DNA of 64,000 nucleotides from Actinomadura litoris (GCF_009733595.1 NZ_WOFH01000002.1:124001-188000), one strand, 5' to 3'; positions 53,190 through 61,414 are shown, counted from the first letter of the stretch. A program made the numbers and translations. Notes: generated from the sequence alone by a model not told the origin.

Positions 53190-53566
53190 TCATTTGCATC
53201 GTCCTCATCATCGCGCGCCGGCTAGGGGAGGGGCAATGGCTGACCGCAGCATCGGAATTGGCCAAATTCGGTCAGAGGTAAAAGGATATTCCCAATGCGG
53301 GCGACCCCGGCGATAGATACTGTGCGCCGGCGGTCCGGAGTGGCGCCTCCTGGCGAGCCTCTCCGACTTGTCTCTCTCCTCCGGCTGAACCCTCGTAGGG
53401 ACGATGGGCGCCGCGGAGCTTGAGTGCCTCGGCTGGGCATGTGCGGCTCATCGACACCCCGAGCACCTTGAGGTTCGGGCTTGGGGCATGGTCATCTACT
53501 ACGGGACGTAGTACTATGAGTTGTAGTTGGTTCCGGTTCCGGGGTGCTCATGGGGAAGGTGTTCGG
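53190..53566. promoter_or_regulatory. Intergenic region upstream of the methyltransferase
   Basis: 377 bp with no supported gene. Contains the palindrome at 53497-53513 and a GAATT-n5-AATTC repeat near 53255. The rest shows no structure I can name. Confidence 0.35.
53497..53513. promoter_or_regulatory. Palindrome upstream of methyltransferase
   Basis: TACTACG-GGA-CGTAGTA, perfect 7-3-7 inverted repeat 53 bp before the start codon, TetR/GntR-operator-like. The cognate regulator is not evident in the window. Confidence 0.45.
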
Positions 53567-54160
53567 GTGACTAACTACGCTCGGTTGTATCGGATGCGGT
53601 TCACCCCGTGGGAGCGGTACGGGAAGGCGGCGGCGGGGAGTATCGCGGCGGTGCTCGATCGGGAGGCGGGGGAGCGGTCTCGGCCGCTCGGGCGGGCGCT
53701 CGATCTCGGGTGCGGGCGGGGGCAGTTCACGCCGGAGCTGGCGCGGCGGGGGTGGGAGGCCGTGGGCGTTGATTACGTGCCGGCCGCCATCGAGGCCGCG
53801 AAGGCGGGTGAGACCGGTGGAGCGACCTACGTCGTGGGGGACGTGACGAACCTGTCGAGCGAGCTGGGGGAGTTCGACTTCTTTCTCGATATCGGCTGTT
53901 TCCAGGGGTTCGACGTCCAGCAGCGTTCAGCGGTGGGGCGAGGGGTTTCTTCGCTCGCCAAGCCTGACGCCACCTTGCTGATCCTCGCCTTCGGCCTCAA
54001 CCGGATGCGCTCCCGGATAGGTGGGGTGTCGCAGGCGGAAGTCGAGGAGGCGTTCCCGGGGTGGGAGCTGCTCGCGGCCGAACCCGCGGAAACCGCTGGG
54101 CTCGGGTGGCCCATGAACAAGACCAATCCGCATTGGTACAGGTTGCGGCTGCCGGGCTGA
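53567..54160 (+). CDS. Class I SAM-dependent methyltransferase
   Basis: 197 residues from GTG 53567 (VTNYARLYRMRFTPWERYGK). SAM motif I ALDLGCGRGQFTPELARRGW, acidic motif II VGVDYVPAAIEAAK, and motif FDFFLDIGCFQGF. Methylates a small molecule most likely; substrate unknown. Ends 11 bp before a classical terminator. Confidence 0.9.
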   Translation: MTNYARLYRMRFTPWERYGKAAAGSIAAVLDREAGERSRPLGRALDLGCGRGQFTPELARRGWEAVGVDYVPAAIEAAKAGETGGATYVVGDVTNLSSELGEFDFFLDIGCFQGFDVQQRSAVGRGVSSLAKPDATLLILAFGLNRMRSRIGGVSQAEVEEAFPGWELLAAEPAETAGLGWPMNKTNPHWYRLRLPG

Positions 54161-54171
54161 GCATCCGATTC

Positions 54172-54204
54172 AAGGCCATGACCGCCCCTGCGGGTCATGG
54201 CCTT
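54172..54204. terminator. Rho-independent terminator between methyltransferase and hydrolase genes
   Basis: 12-bp stem (AAGGCCATGACC and GGTCATGGCCTT), 9-nt loop, then two more T. The outer stem equals that of the tRNA-Val hairpins at 49538 and 52655. Serves both converging genes. Confidence 0.85.
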
Positions 54205-54215
54205 TTCTCGGTGGG

Positions 54216-55583
54216 TCAGGGGCGTAGGTAGGGGCCTGGGGTGTGGTGGGTGAAGGACGGGGTCGTGGGGTGCAGGCCCGGTTCGGGGTCGGTGTCGAAC
54301 ACCGTCTGGGTCTCGGGGGCGAGTTCGGCGGCGGCCTTGTTGAGGGGGGTCGGGTTGGTTGTGGGCCAGTGGTTCGCCTTCATGCGGGTGAGGAGGGTTT
54401 GGAGGGTGAGTATCTCCTCGGACGCGGTGAAGGTGCAGTGGTAGCCGCGGTCGACGTAGAGCTGCTTCAGGTCCGCGCGATGCATCTTGGTGGCGTAGCG
54501 GCGCTGGTTGTCGGTGGGGACGCTGCCGTCGCCGGTCGAGTGCAGGGTGATGACCGGTGCCGTGGTCCGGCCGGTCGGGGTGCCGTATCTGTTCAGGTAT
54601 CGGACGGCTTGGGCGTTTGCCTTTATTCGGGGGGCGGCGTTGAGGCGGGCCAAGTCTCTGTGAAGGCTTAGGCCCGCGTCGCTGTAGGCGCGTGCTACCA
54701 GGGCTTTTTGGGTGGAGCGGGCTAGGAGCTTCCGGTAGTTCACGCCCGTGTTCCAGGACGGGTTTCCGCCCGCTCGCTGCTCGATGTCCGTGCGGTTGAG
54801 GCCCCAGAAGGCGCCTCGGTCGTAGGCGGCGTAGTAGGTCTGCTGTTCCACCTGGCCCGCGACCGTGTCCGGTGCGGGTGCGCGTGCGGTGTAGCGGGCC
54901 GGGATGTCGGCGAGGGCCGCGGCGAGAGCGAGGCGGGCGCGGCCGGTGGGGGAGGCCAGGGCGGCGCCGAGTGCTCGGCGGGCGTTGGCCGTGTTCGTTT
55001 GCGGGTCCTTGATGTTGACGACGTCGAGGCTGGGGGCGAGCAGGGTCTTGACCGCGAAGTTCGCGTCGAGGGCGCTGTTGAAGTGGCCCGTCGTGCCGCC
55101 GACCACCCCGCAGAGGGAGGCGACGCCGGCGAAGCGGCCCGGGTTGCGCTCCGCCAGGAGGACGGCGGTCAGTCCGCCCGCGGATGCTCCCGCCGAGATG
55201 GTCCGCTTGGGTTTGCCGATGTTCGCGGTGAACCAGTCGAGCAGGTCGATCTGGTCCTTCAGGCCCGATTCGACCGCGCCCCAGCCGCGTGGGGAGCGGA
55301 GTTTCGAGGCCGCCAGCGCGTATCCGTGGTCGAGCAGCCACTGCCGGGTGGCCGGGTGGTTCGTCAGCTCGATGTCCGAGGGTGCCGGGGCCTCCAGGCT
55401 GTAGGCGCCGTGGCTCCACAGCAGCAGCGTTCCGTTCCAGTGGGACGGGACCTCGACCCGGTAGGGAACCCCGTCGATGCCGCCCGTGCGGACGGTCGTC
55501 TCGGCCTCGGCGGGCGACGACGGGGCCATGGTCGCGACCATGACCAGGGGGACGGTGTGGAGGAGCAGGCGGAATCGGTTCAT
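54216..55583 (-). CDS. Secreted alpha/beta hydrolase (peptidase S9/tannase-like)
   Basis: 455 residues from ATG 55583 (MNRFRLLLHTVPLVMVATMA), a signal peptide cut near PAEA-ETT. Nucleophile elbow SAGASAGGLTAVLL; catalytic Asp region HSTGDGSVPTDN and His in DRGYHCTF. Size and layout suit secreted prolyl-oligopeptidase-like or feruloyl-esterase-like hydrolases; substrate not readable. GTG 55592 is an alternative start. Confidence 0.87.
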   Translation of the reverse strand: MNRFRLLLHTVPLVMVATMAPSSPAEAETTVRTGGIDGVPYRVEVPSHWNGTLLLWSHGAYSLEAPAPSDIELTNHPATRQWLLDHGYALAASKLRSPRGWGAVESGLKDQIDLLDWFTANIGKPKRTISAGASAGGLTAVLLAERNPGRFAGVASLCGVVGGTTGHFNSALDANFAVKTLLAPSLDVVNIKDPQTNTANARRALGAALASPTGRARLALAAALADIPARYTARAPAPDTVAGQVEQQTYYAAYDRGAFWGLNRTDIEQRAGGNPSWNTGVNYRKLLARSTQKALVARAYSDAGLSLHRDLARLNAAPRIKANAQAVRYLNRYGTPTGRTTAPVITLHSTGDGSVPTDNQRRYATKMHRADLKQLYVDRGYHCTFTASEEILTLQTLLTRMKANHWPTTNPTPLNKAAAELAPETQTVFDTDPEPGLHPTTPSFTHHTPGPYLRP

Positions 55584-55619
55584 GGGCCGCACCTTTCACC
55601 AGGCCCTGCCGGGGGTGCA

Positions 55620-56600
55620 ATGATTTTGGAAATAGCTGAAATGTCGTATCTTTCCGCCATGCTGCGGCTCTGGCTCGACTACGAGGATCTGACCCGCATC
55701 CGCGTCCTGCCCGGGCTCTCGCCGATCACCCAGACCGTCTTCGGCGCCCAGGCCCTGCGGACGAGCGCGCGGCCCCGCGGCCCGTCGCGGATGCTGCTCG
55801 ATCTGGTGCCGCCCGGACGGCTGCTCCCCGACTTCCTGACGCCGTACACGGACGTGCCGGGGTTGGAGGCGGAACTCGACGCCGTCGCCTCGACGCCGGT
55901 CCGGCGGATCCGCGCGGAGCTGGAGCGGTCCTACGGGCCGCGCCCGCCGGCCTCGTGGGTGACCCGCCTCGCCGCGGGCGACGGGGAGGCGATGCGGACG
56001 CTGGTCCGCGGGCTCCGCGACTTCCACCGGGCCGCGCTGGCGGACCGGTGGGCCGTGCTGACCCCGCATCTGCGCGCCGAGGCGTCCGGTCTCGCCCGGA
56101 CGATGGCGGACGCGGGGATCGGTGCCGCGCTCGGCCGCCTGCATCCGGCCATCCGCTGGACGCCTCCCGTGCTGGAGATCGAGACGCTGCGCGACGGCGA
56201 CGTCCGGCTCCAGGGGCGGGGGCTCCGGTTCCTGTTCTCGCCGTTCGTCACGGGGCCGCGCGTCCAGGTCGCCGGAGACCGGCCCGCGGCGGTGGTGGTG
56301 CCCGCGTCCCGGCCGCCGGGCGGAGCCGAGGGCGACCCGTCCGCGGTGTTCGGCCGGACGCGAGCGGCCGTGATCCGGATCGTCGGGGCGGACGGGGAGC
56401 TCACGACCGGGGCGCTCGCGTCCCGGCTCGGGGTCAGCGCGGCGTCCGCGTCCCAGCACGCCACGGCCCTGCGCGGCGCGGGCCTGCTGACCAGCGAGCG
56501 CAGGGGGAGGACGGTGCACCACGCGCTGACGCCGCTCGGGGAGCGGTTCCTGCGGGGTGGAGCCGGGCCCCGCTCCCGGGATGCGGGAACGGGGCCCTGA
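55620..56600 (+). CDS. ArsR-like winged-helix regulator (DUF5937 type)
   Basis: 326 residues from ATG 55620; ATG 55641 or 55659 are alternatives. N-terminal domain LRLWLDYEDLTRIRVLPGLS as in DUF5937-type actinobacterial regulators; C-terminal winged helix LTTGALASRLGVSAASASQH, then ATALRGAGLLTSERRGRTVH. These sit beside transporter or hydrolase genes and usually act as repressors. It is divergent from the secreted hydrolase (36-bp gap), which it may control. Confidence 0.87.
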   Translation: MILEIAEMSYLSAMLRLWLDYEDLTRIRVLPGLSPITQTVFGAQALRTSARPRGPSRMLLDLVPPGRLLPDFLTPYTDVPGLEAELDAVASTPVRRIRAELERSYGPRPPASWVTRLAAGDGEAMRTLVRGLRDFHRAALADRWAVLTPHLRAEASGLARTMADAGIGAALGRLHPAIRWTPPVLEIETLRDGDVRLQGRGLRFLFSPFVTGPRVQVAGDRPAAVVVPASRPPGGAEGDPSAVFGRTRAAVIRIVGADGELTTGALASRLGVSAASASQHATALRGAGLLTSERRGRTVHHALTPLGERFLRGGAGPRSRDAGTGP

Positions 56601-56603
56601 CGG

Positions 56604-57650
56604 TCAGCAGAGGCCGCGCGGGTCGGACGTGCGGCACTTGTTGGCGCGGAAGTGGTTGGTCCTGCTCCCGCTCTTGTCGACCAGGTCGAAGGGCGCGTTC
56701 CCGAGGACGAGGTTGGACTTGATCAGGTTGTGGCGGGCGGGGCGGTTGCGCGGCGGGGTGCCGCGGAACAGCACGATGCCGCCGGAGTAGGGGAGCCGCC
56801 CTCGGTTCCCGGTCACGGTGTTGCGCTCGACGATGTTGTGGTCGCCGCCGAAGAACAGGATTCCCGTCCCGCCGAGCGGGGGCACCTCCCCGTGCGCCGG
56901 GCAGACCCGGTTGTTCTTCGAGACGCGGTTCTTCCAGACGGTGGTGTTGCCCTGCCCGGTCCGCTGGCTGTCGTCGACGAGGGCGACGCCGACGCAGTTG
57001 TGGACGATTTCGTTGTCATGGACCATGACGTGGCGGGCGTGCCGGACGAGGACGCCGATCGCGTTGCCGATCGAATGGTTGTCGGCGACGACGGTGCCGC
57101 GCGCGTTGGCGGTGTCGCCGACGTAGAGCCCGGCGTCGTCGGCGTTGTCGACGGTCCAGTTCCAGCGGAAGTGGCCGCGCGTGGAGGCGAACTCCGCGAT
57201 CCCGTATTCGCCGTTGTTGCGGGCGAGGACGGACTGCACCGAAAGGCGGTCGGTGTGGATGCCGTAGACGCCGGTGTCGGCGAAGTCCCGGACGACCAGG
57301 TTGCGGATCGTCACGCCGTGGACCGGGTGCTTCGCCCGGCCGACGACGCAGATCCCCTGGCCGGGGTGCTTGACCCTGGCGCAGTGGTCCCGGTGGCCCG
57401 GGCGCAGGATCGTCTTGTTGCCCTCGCCGTGGATGGTGATGCGCTTGCGGACGAGGACGCCCCCGTCGTAGTGCCCGGCCCTGAGCTTGATGACGTCTCC
57501 GGGCCGGGCGTGGTCGACGGCCCTCTGGATCGAGTGTCCGGGCGGGACGACGATCACGCGTCCCCCCGCCGCCTGCGCCGCCGGCGCGATCCCGGCGATT
57601 CCGGTGACGGCGACCGTTGTTCCGAGCGCGGCCGTAATAATCCGCCTCAT
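56604..57650 (-). CDS. Secreted right-handed parallel beta-helix protein
   Basis: 348 residues from ATG 57650. Signal peptide about 1-27 (ITAALGTTVAVTGIAGIAPA). Repeated short strands of the PbH1 type run from about 60 to 330 (GVTIRNLVVRDFADTGVYGI; NAIGVLVRHARHVMVHDNEI; GGTGILFFGGDHNIVERNTV). NosD/pectate-lyase-like fold; no pectinase catalytic set is evident, so it may bind or cleave a surface glycan. Converges with the regulator gene. Confidence 0.9.
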   Translation of the reverse strand: MRRIITAALGTTVAVTGIAGIAPAAQAAGGRVIVVPPGHSIQRAVDHARPGDVIKLRAGHYDGGVLVRKRITIHGEGNKTILRPGHRDHCARVKHPGQGICVVGRAKHPVHGVTIRNLVVRDFADTGVYGIHTDRLSVQSVLARNNGEYGIAEFASTRGHFRWNWTVDNADDAGLYVGDTANARGTVVADNHSIGNAIGVLVRHARHVMVHDNEIVHNCVGVALVDDSQRTGQGNTTVWKNRVSKNNRVCPAHGEVPPLGGTGILFFGGDHNIVERNTVTGNRGRLPYSGGIVLFRGTPPRNRPARHNLIKSNLVLGNAPFDLVDKSGSRTNHFRANKCRTSDPRGLC

Positions 57651-57820
57651 TCTGTTTTCCCCCGTTTTTCTACCGCCCGCGCGGGCGCCTGTGCCCGGCG
57701 CGGTCATGTATTCCTCGGTGATCATCCTGAACCGGGAATGTTCTGCCCGTGATGTGCGGACGGTAAAAATACGGGCGGTCGATCCGAAAGGGCCGGTTCC
57801 GCGCCCCCCGAATCCGCCGT

Positions 57821-58318
57821 TCAGTGCAGGATCTGCCCCGCCGCTATGCACGCCAGGCACGAGGCGAGCATCACCGCCGTGCCCGGGATGGCCTTGGCCA
57901 CGTGGCGGTTCTTGGTCTCGGCGAGGAACGCGAACAGCCGCACCATCTGCCACGCCGCGTCCCGCTGGGCGGGGCCGTCCGGCGGGAACTGGGGCGAGAC
58001 GCCGAACACGCCGAACGCGCTGGGCGGGACGGGGGTGCGCGGCCGTGGGCGCAGCGCCTGGATCAGGTGGTGGCCCGACAGGAGGAAGGCGGTCGCGAAC
58101 GTGAGGTAGAGCGCCGACATCATGAGGCCGGACGGCCCGTCGGGCGCGGGCAGGGTCGGCAGCGCCGCCATGACCGCAACGATCGCGCCGGTGTGCGCGA
58201 CGAGCAGCGTGGAGATCTTCGCCTCGGCGTGCTGGACGTAGCCCTGGAAGGTGGCCATCACGGTCACCGCGACGACCGCGTCGTTCTGGTCGCGGGCGGG
58301 GTCGGGGTTCGGGTTCAT
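57821..58318 (-). CDS. PycTM-like (DUF5706-like) transmembrane effector
   Basis: 165 residues. Opens with an amphipathic FQGYVQHAEAKISTLLVAHT, the A-x-x-K pattern typical of PycTM/DUF5706 effectors, then membrane helices at about 42-58 and 68-90, a Pro-rich loop, the second LFAFLAETKNRHVAKAIPGT motif and a final helix at the C-terminus. In Pycsar such proteins are triggered by cCMP or cUMP and break the membrane. Last gene of the cyclase operon (start 6 bp after the previous stop). Family assigned by pattern only. Confidence 0.65.
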   Translation of the reverse strand: MNPNPDPARDQNDAVVAVTVMATFQGYVQHAEAKISTLLVAHTGAIVAVMAALPTLPAPDGPSGLMMSALYLTFATAFLLSGHHLIQALRPRPRTPVPPSAFGVFGVSPQFPPDGPAQRDAAWQMVRLFAFLAETKNRHVAKAIPGTAVMLASCLACIAAGQILH

Positions 58319-58324
58319 GCCTGC

Positions 58325-59257
58325 TCAGTCCCTCGGTCGCTTGATCTCGCGGAGCGTCGCGCGCAGGGCCTGTACCGTGCCGCGCACGTAGTGGCGGAGG
58401 CGCTCGTCGCTCAGCGTCGTCCCGTTCACATGGCAGCCGACGTTGACGGCGAGGGCGTCGCCGCTGGTCAGCGTGATCCGGAACTCCTGCCGGACGCTGA
58501 CATCGGCCGGGGTCAGGTAGCTCATGGCGATGGGGCCCGCCATCCTGATCAGGTTGCCCGGGCTGGCCGCGCCGCCGTGCGCGGCCAGCCGGTCGTTCAT
58601 CGTGCCGATCGAGGTGACGTCGGTGAGCATGAACTCGTGGGTCGTCTCCAGCTCGCGGAGCCCCGTCACCATGTTCAGGACGCAGCTGTAGGCGCACACC
58701 TGGAGTTCGGTGAGCAGGACCACGGCCACCTCGTAGCTGGCGTAGCGGGGCTTGCCGTCCAGGCCCATCGCGTAGTCGGTCGGCAGCGCGGGACCCACGA
58801 CGGTGAGGGGGCGCCGGGTGACCAGCTCCCGCGGGATGCCCATCTCCTGCCACGCCCGCTGCTCGATCGCGTTCATGTCCTGGTTGAACCAGTAGTCCAT
58901 CTGCTGGTCGGACGCGGCGCCGCTCCGGGCGCCCCGCTGGCGCTGGTACCGGTGGAAGCGGATGACGGCGAAGACGAGCAGCGGCCATCCGGCCAGGTTC
59001 CCGAGGATGACCAGGAAGATCGCGAACACCAGCAGGAGGATGCTGCCCGTGCTCGGCGACGAGGCCGACAGGCCGACCGACAGGATGTACAGCACGAAGC
59101 TCCCGACGATCGCGGCGAGCCCCAGTAACAGGAACAACCGTCCGAGCGTGAGGTCGCGCGCGCTCGGCGGTGCCACGAAGTAGGCGCGGACCGCCAGGGA
59201 CGGACGCGCCGCGGCGGGCGCCGGCGTCGCCGCCGCGGTCTCGCCGGTGGGGTTCAT
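58325..59257 (-). CDS. Two-TM membrane protein of the cyclase operon
   Basis: 310 residues. A Pro/Ala-rich N-terminus, two transmembrane helices (about 42-66 and 72-103), then a basic strip (RFHRYQRQRGARSG) and a cytoplasmic domain of about 200 residues with beta-rich PH-like character (TTHEFMLTDVTSIGTMNDRL; VRQEFRITLTSGDALAVNVG). Start overlaps the cyclase stop (ATGA), tying it to that gene. No family recognised; it could be a sensor, regulator or second effector. Confidence 0.75.
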   Translation of the reverse strand: MNPTGETAAATPAPAAARPSLAVRAYFVAPPSARDLTLGRLFLLLGLAAIVGSFVLYILSVGLSASSPSTGSILLLVFAIFLVILGNLAGWPLLVFAVIRFHRYQRQRGARSGAASDQQMDYWFNQDMNAIEQRAWQEMGIPRELVTRRPLTVVGPALPTDYAMGLDGKPRYASYEVAVVLLTELQVCAYSCVLNMVTGLRELETTHEFMLTDVTSIGTMNDRLAAHGGAASPGNLIRMAGPIAMSYLTPADVSVRQEFRITLTSGDALAVNVGCHVNGTTLSDERLRHYVRGTVQALRATLREIKRPRD

Positions 59258-60552
59258 CCGTCCTCCGCCGGCCGGATCCGCATGCGGACCGTCGACCAGA
59301 TCGGGTTGTCCCAGGCCGGGACGTGCTCGACGATCTCCGCCGCCAGCTCGGACCGCCCCCGGTCGAGCGGCGCCTGGACGAGGGCGCCCACCATCCGCTC
59401 GGGCGGCGGGCCGGTGTAGTCGAAGCCGTTCATCTCGTAGTAGTCCTGCTTGACGATCGCCCAGAGCAGCAGGGCCCCGGCGTGCTCGGGGTCGAGGGCG
59501 AGCACCTTGCCGAGCTCGCGCTCGGCCCGCTGGATGGTCGGGCGCCGGTGCAGGCGGGGCCGCTGCCCGCGCAGGAGCGCGAGCGCCAGGCGGAACCGCA
59601 GGCCCGCCGCGTCCTGCGGGGTCGTGGCCTGCGCGGCGGCGCGGCGGAGCTGCTCGGCCGCCTCGTCGTAGTCGTGGTGCCGGAACGCCCTCATGCCCTC
59701 GGCGCGCGGATCGGCCTTGGGCGCCTCCTCGATCTTGATGTTCATGTCGCGGCCGGCGGTGTTGCCGAGGACGATGCCCCGGTTGCCGTCGCCGGAGAAG
59801 GAGATCCCCGGCGGCGGGCCCTGTGGTGCGGGTGCCTGTGGTGCGGGTGCCTGTGGTGCGGGTGCCTGTGGTGCGGGGACCTGTGGTGCGGGGGTCTGCG
59901 GCGGTGGGGTCTGCGGCGGTGGGGGCCGCGGCGGGGCCTCGGGGGGCGGCGCGTCGCCCGCGCGGCGGGAGTGGGGCAGGTGCATGTGGGCCGTCCTGTC
60001 GTATCCCTTCTCGGGATGGCTGACCTGGATCTCGGTGAAGTCCCGCTCGCGCAGGGCGGCGAGGTCGGAGCGGACGACCTTGCGGAAAACCTCCCGCGAG
60101 ACCAGCAGGACCAGCGCCGCGTCGCGGTCGCGCTTGAGGGCCTGGCGCGCCGGGCCCGCCGCCAGGAGCCGGGCCACCTCGACGAAGGCGGGCCCCGCGG
60201 TGCCGAAGGCGGCGGGCACGAACACGTCGCAGTGCATCGCGATCCGGACCCGCAGCTCCAGGCTCGCGCTGTGGTCCTCGTTATGGAGCCGCAGCCGGTC
60301 GTCGATCGCCCGGACGAACGTCCCGACGACCCGGGTGAGGTCGGCGCCGGCGGGCAGCGCGACGTACTGGCCGTCGCCCTCCCCCTGCACCTTCCACGAG
60401 GCCGGGTCGAGCCCGGCCTCGTCCGCGGCGGCCTCGATGATCGAACGCAGCCGCTCCTGGAGGAGCCCCTGGTGCCGGGTGCTGCGCCCGCTGTAGTTCT
60501 CGATGTCGACGCCGAACACGAAGTGCTCGGCGAGTATCTCCTCATCGTGCAT
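59254..60552 (-). CDS. Class III nucleotidyl-cyclase-like protein with Pro-rich linker and TPR-like tail
   Basis: 432 residues from ATG 60552 (MHDEEILAEHFVFGVDIENY); the longer frame to 60624 is less likely. Residues 10-195 resemble a class III cyclase: first metal Asp in VFGVDIENYSGR (D16), second in VQGEGDGQYVAL (D60), then RIAMHCDVFVPAAFG and FVEVARLLAAGPA. Residues 203-243 are PAPQ repeats; 245-268 hold GDGNRGIVLGNTAGRDMNI; about 275-400 are TPR-like helices. The pattern recalls PycC-type cyclases of Pycsar and actinobacterial cyclase-fusion signalling proteins. The nucleotide made cannot be told. Coupled to two membrane-protein genes. Confidence 0.72.
   Translation of the reverse strand: MHDEEILAEHFVFGVDIENYSGRSTRHQGLLQERLRSIIEAAADEAGLDPASWKVQGEGDGQYVALPAGADLTRVVGTFVRAIDDRLRLHNEDHSASLELRVRIAMHCDVFVPAAFGTAGPAFVEVARLLAAGPARQALKRDRDAALVLLVSREVFRKVVRSDLAALRERDFTEIQVSHPEKGYDRTAHMHLPHSRRAGDAPPPEAPPRPPPPQTPPPQTPAPQVPAPQAPAPQAPAPQAPAPQGPPPGISFSGDGNRGIVLGNTAGRDMNIKIEEAPKADPRAEGMRAFRHHDYDEAAEQLRRAAAQATTPQDAAGLRFRLALALLRGQRPRLHRRPTIQRAERELGKVLALDPEHAGALLLWAIVKQDYYEMNGFDYTGPPPERMVGALVQAPLDRGRSELAAEIVEHVPAWDNPIWSTVRMRIRPAEDG
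59821..59925 (-). repeat. Seven tandem 15-bp repeats inside the cyclase gene
   Basis: Units of CTGTGGTGCGGGTGC; the first three are identical, the others diverge by a few bases. They encode the PAPQA/PPPQT linker. As 15 bp keeps frame, copy number can vary without loss of function. Confidence 0.85.
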
Positions 60553-60710
60553 GGAATGGTCCTCGCGAACGTGCTGGATCGGTCGAACCAGCAGGCGGTG
60601 GGACCGGGAACCCCGGCCCAACATGCCCAGCTTCCGGGAGGGCGCGCCTGCGGTGTGTCATCTATCGGACGTAGCGGCCTTGAATTTCAGGGGCGGTCCG
60701 CCCTCGCGCG

Positions 60711-60743
60711 GGCCGGCCGCTCCTCGTCCGGCGGCGGCCGGCC
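60711..60743 (-). terminator. Hairpin between crp-like and cyclase genes
   Basis: 10-bp stem GGCCGGCCGC/GCGGCCGGCC with a 13-nt loop, 15 bp after the regulator stop. The regulator may therefore be a separate transcript, and the cyclase promoter would lie in 60553-60710. Confidence 0.5.
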
Positions 60744-60757
60744 GCCGCGAGGGGCGG

Positions 60758-61414
60758 TCAGGTGTTCACCATGCGGCGGAGCGCGTCCAGATCGTGGATG
60801 AGGATGCGGCCGCGGCCGGTCTGGATGAGGCCCCGCGCGCTCAGCTTCGCCAGGTCGCCGGAGACCACGCCGCGCGACAGCCCGACCGTCCGGCCGAACT
60901 CCCGCTGGTCGAGGGGGACCTCCGCGCGGTTCCCCGGGCGGTGCCGGGCCGTGGGGGAGACCGCGAGGCGCAGCAGGGTCCGGATCACCCGCTGCTCCGC
61001 CGGCAGCGTGGGGAGTTCGGCGCGAAAGATCTCGCCCTCGCGCAGCCGGTTCACCGCGTGGTTTATCAGCGCGTGCGCGGAGTTCATTTCCTTGATCGCC
61101 CGGTCGAATTCGGTGAGCGGGACAATTCGCACCGCGCACCGGTCGATCGCGGTGACGTTCGCGGAATGCCCGGTGCCGCTCAGCGGGGCGATTTCGCCGA
61201 GCACGTCGCCGGCGCCGCGGACGGCGAGCACAATCTCATTTCCGTCCGCGCCGAGCCAGGTCACCTTGACGCGGCCGTGCAGCAGGACGAGCAGGTGATC
61301 GTCCCTGCGCCCCTGGTGGAGCATGAGTTCGCCGGGCAGGAAAGTACGGGCGGCCCCCGCTCCCGCCAGCCGGGCCCATCCGCCCTCCGGAAGGATGGAG
61401 TTGAAACCGGTCAC
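60758..61414 (-). CDS. Crp/Fnr-family regulator with cNMP-binding domain
   Basis: 218 residues. Cyclic-nucleotide-binding jelly roll about 15-120 (DDHLLVLLHGRVKVTWLGAD) with phosphate cassette GEIAPLSGTGHSANVTA: the Glu is kept but the usual Arg is His, so classical cAMP binding is doubtful. C-terminal winged helix VPLDQREFGRTVGLSRGVVS. It lies 205 bp upstream of the cyclase gene on the same strand and may sense its product. Confidence 0.9.
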   Translation of the reverse strand: MTGFNSILPEGGWARLAGAGAARTFLPGELMLHQGRRDDHLLVLLHGRVKVTWLGADGNEIVLAVRGAGDVLGEIAPLSGTGHSANVTAIDRCAVRIVPLTEFDRAIKEMNSAHALINHAVNRLREGEIFRAELPTLPAEQRVIRTLLRLAVSPTARHRPGNRAEVPLDQREFGRTVGLSRGVVSGDLAKLSARGLIQTGRGRILIHDLDALRRMVNT

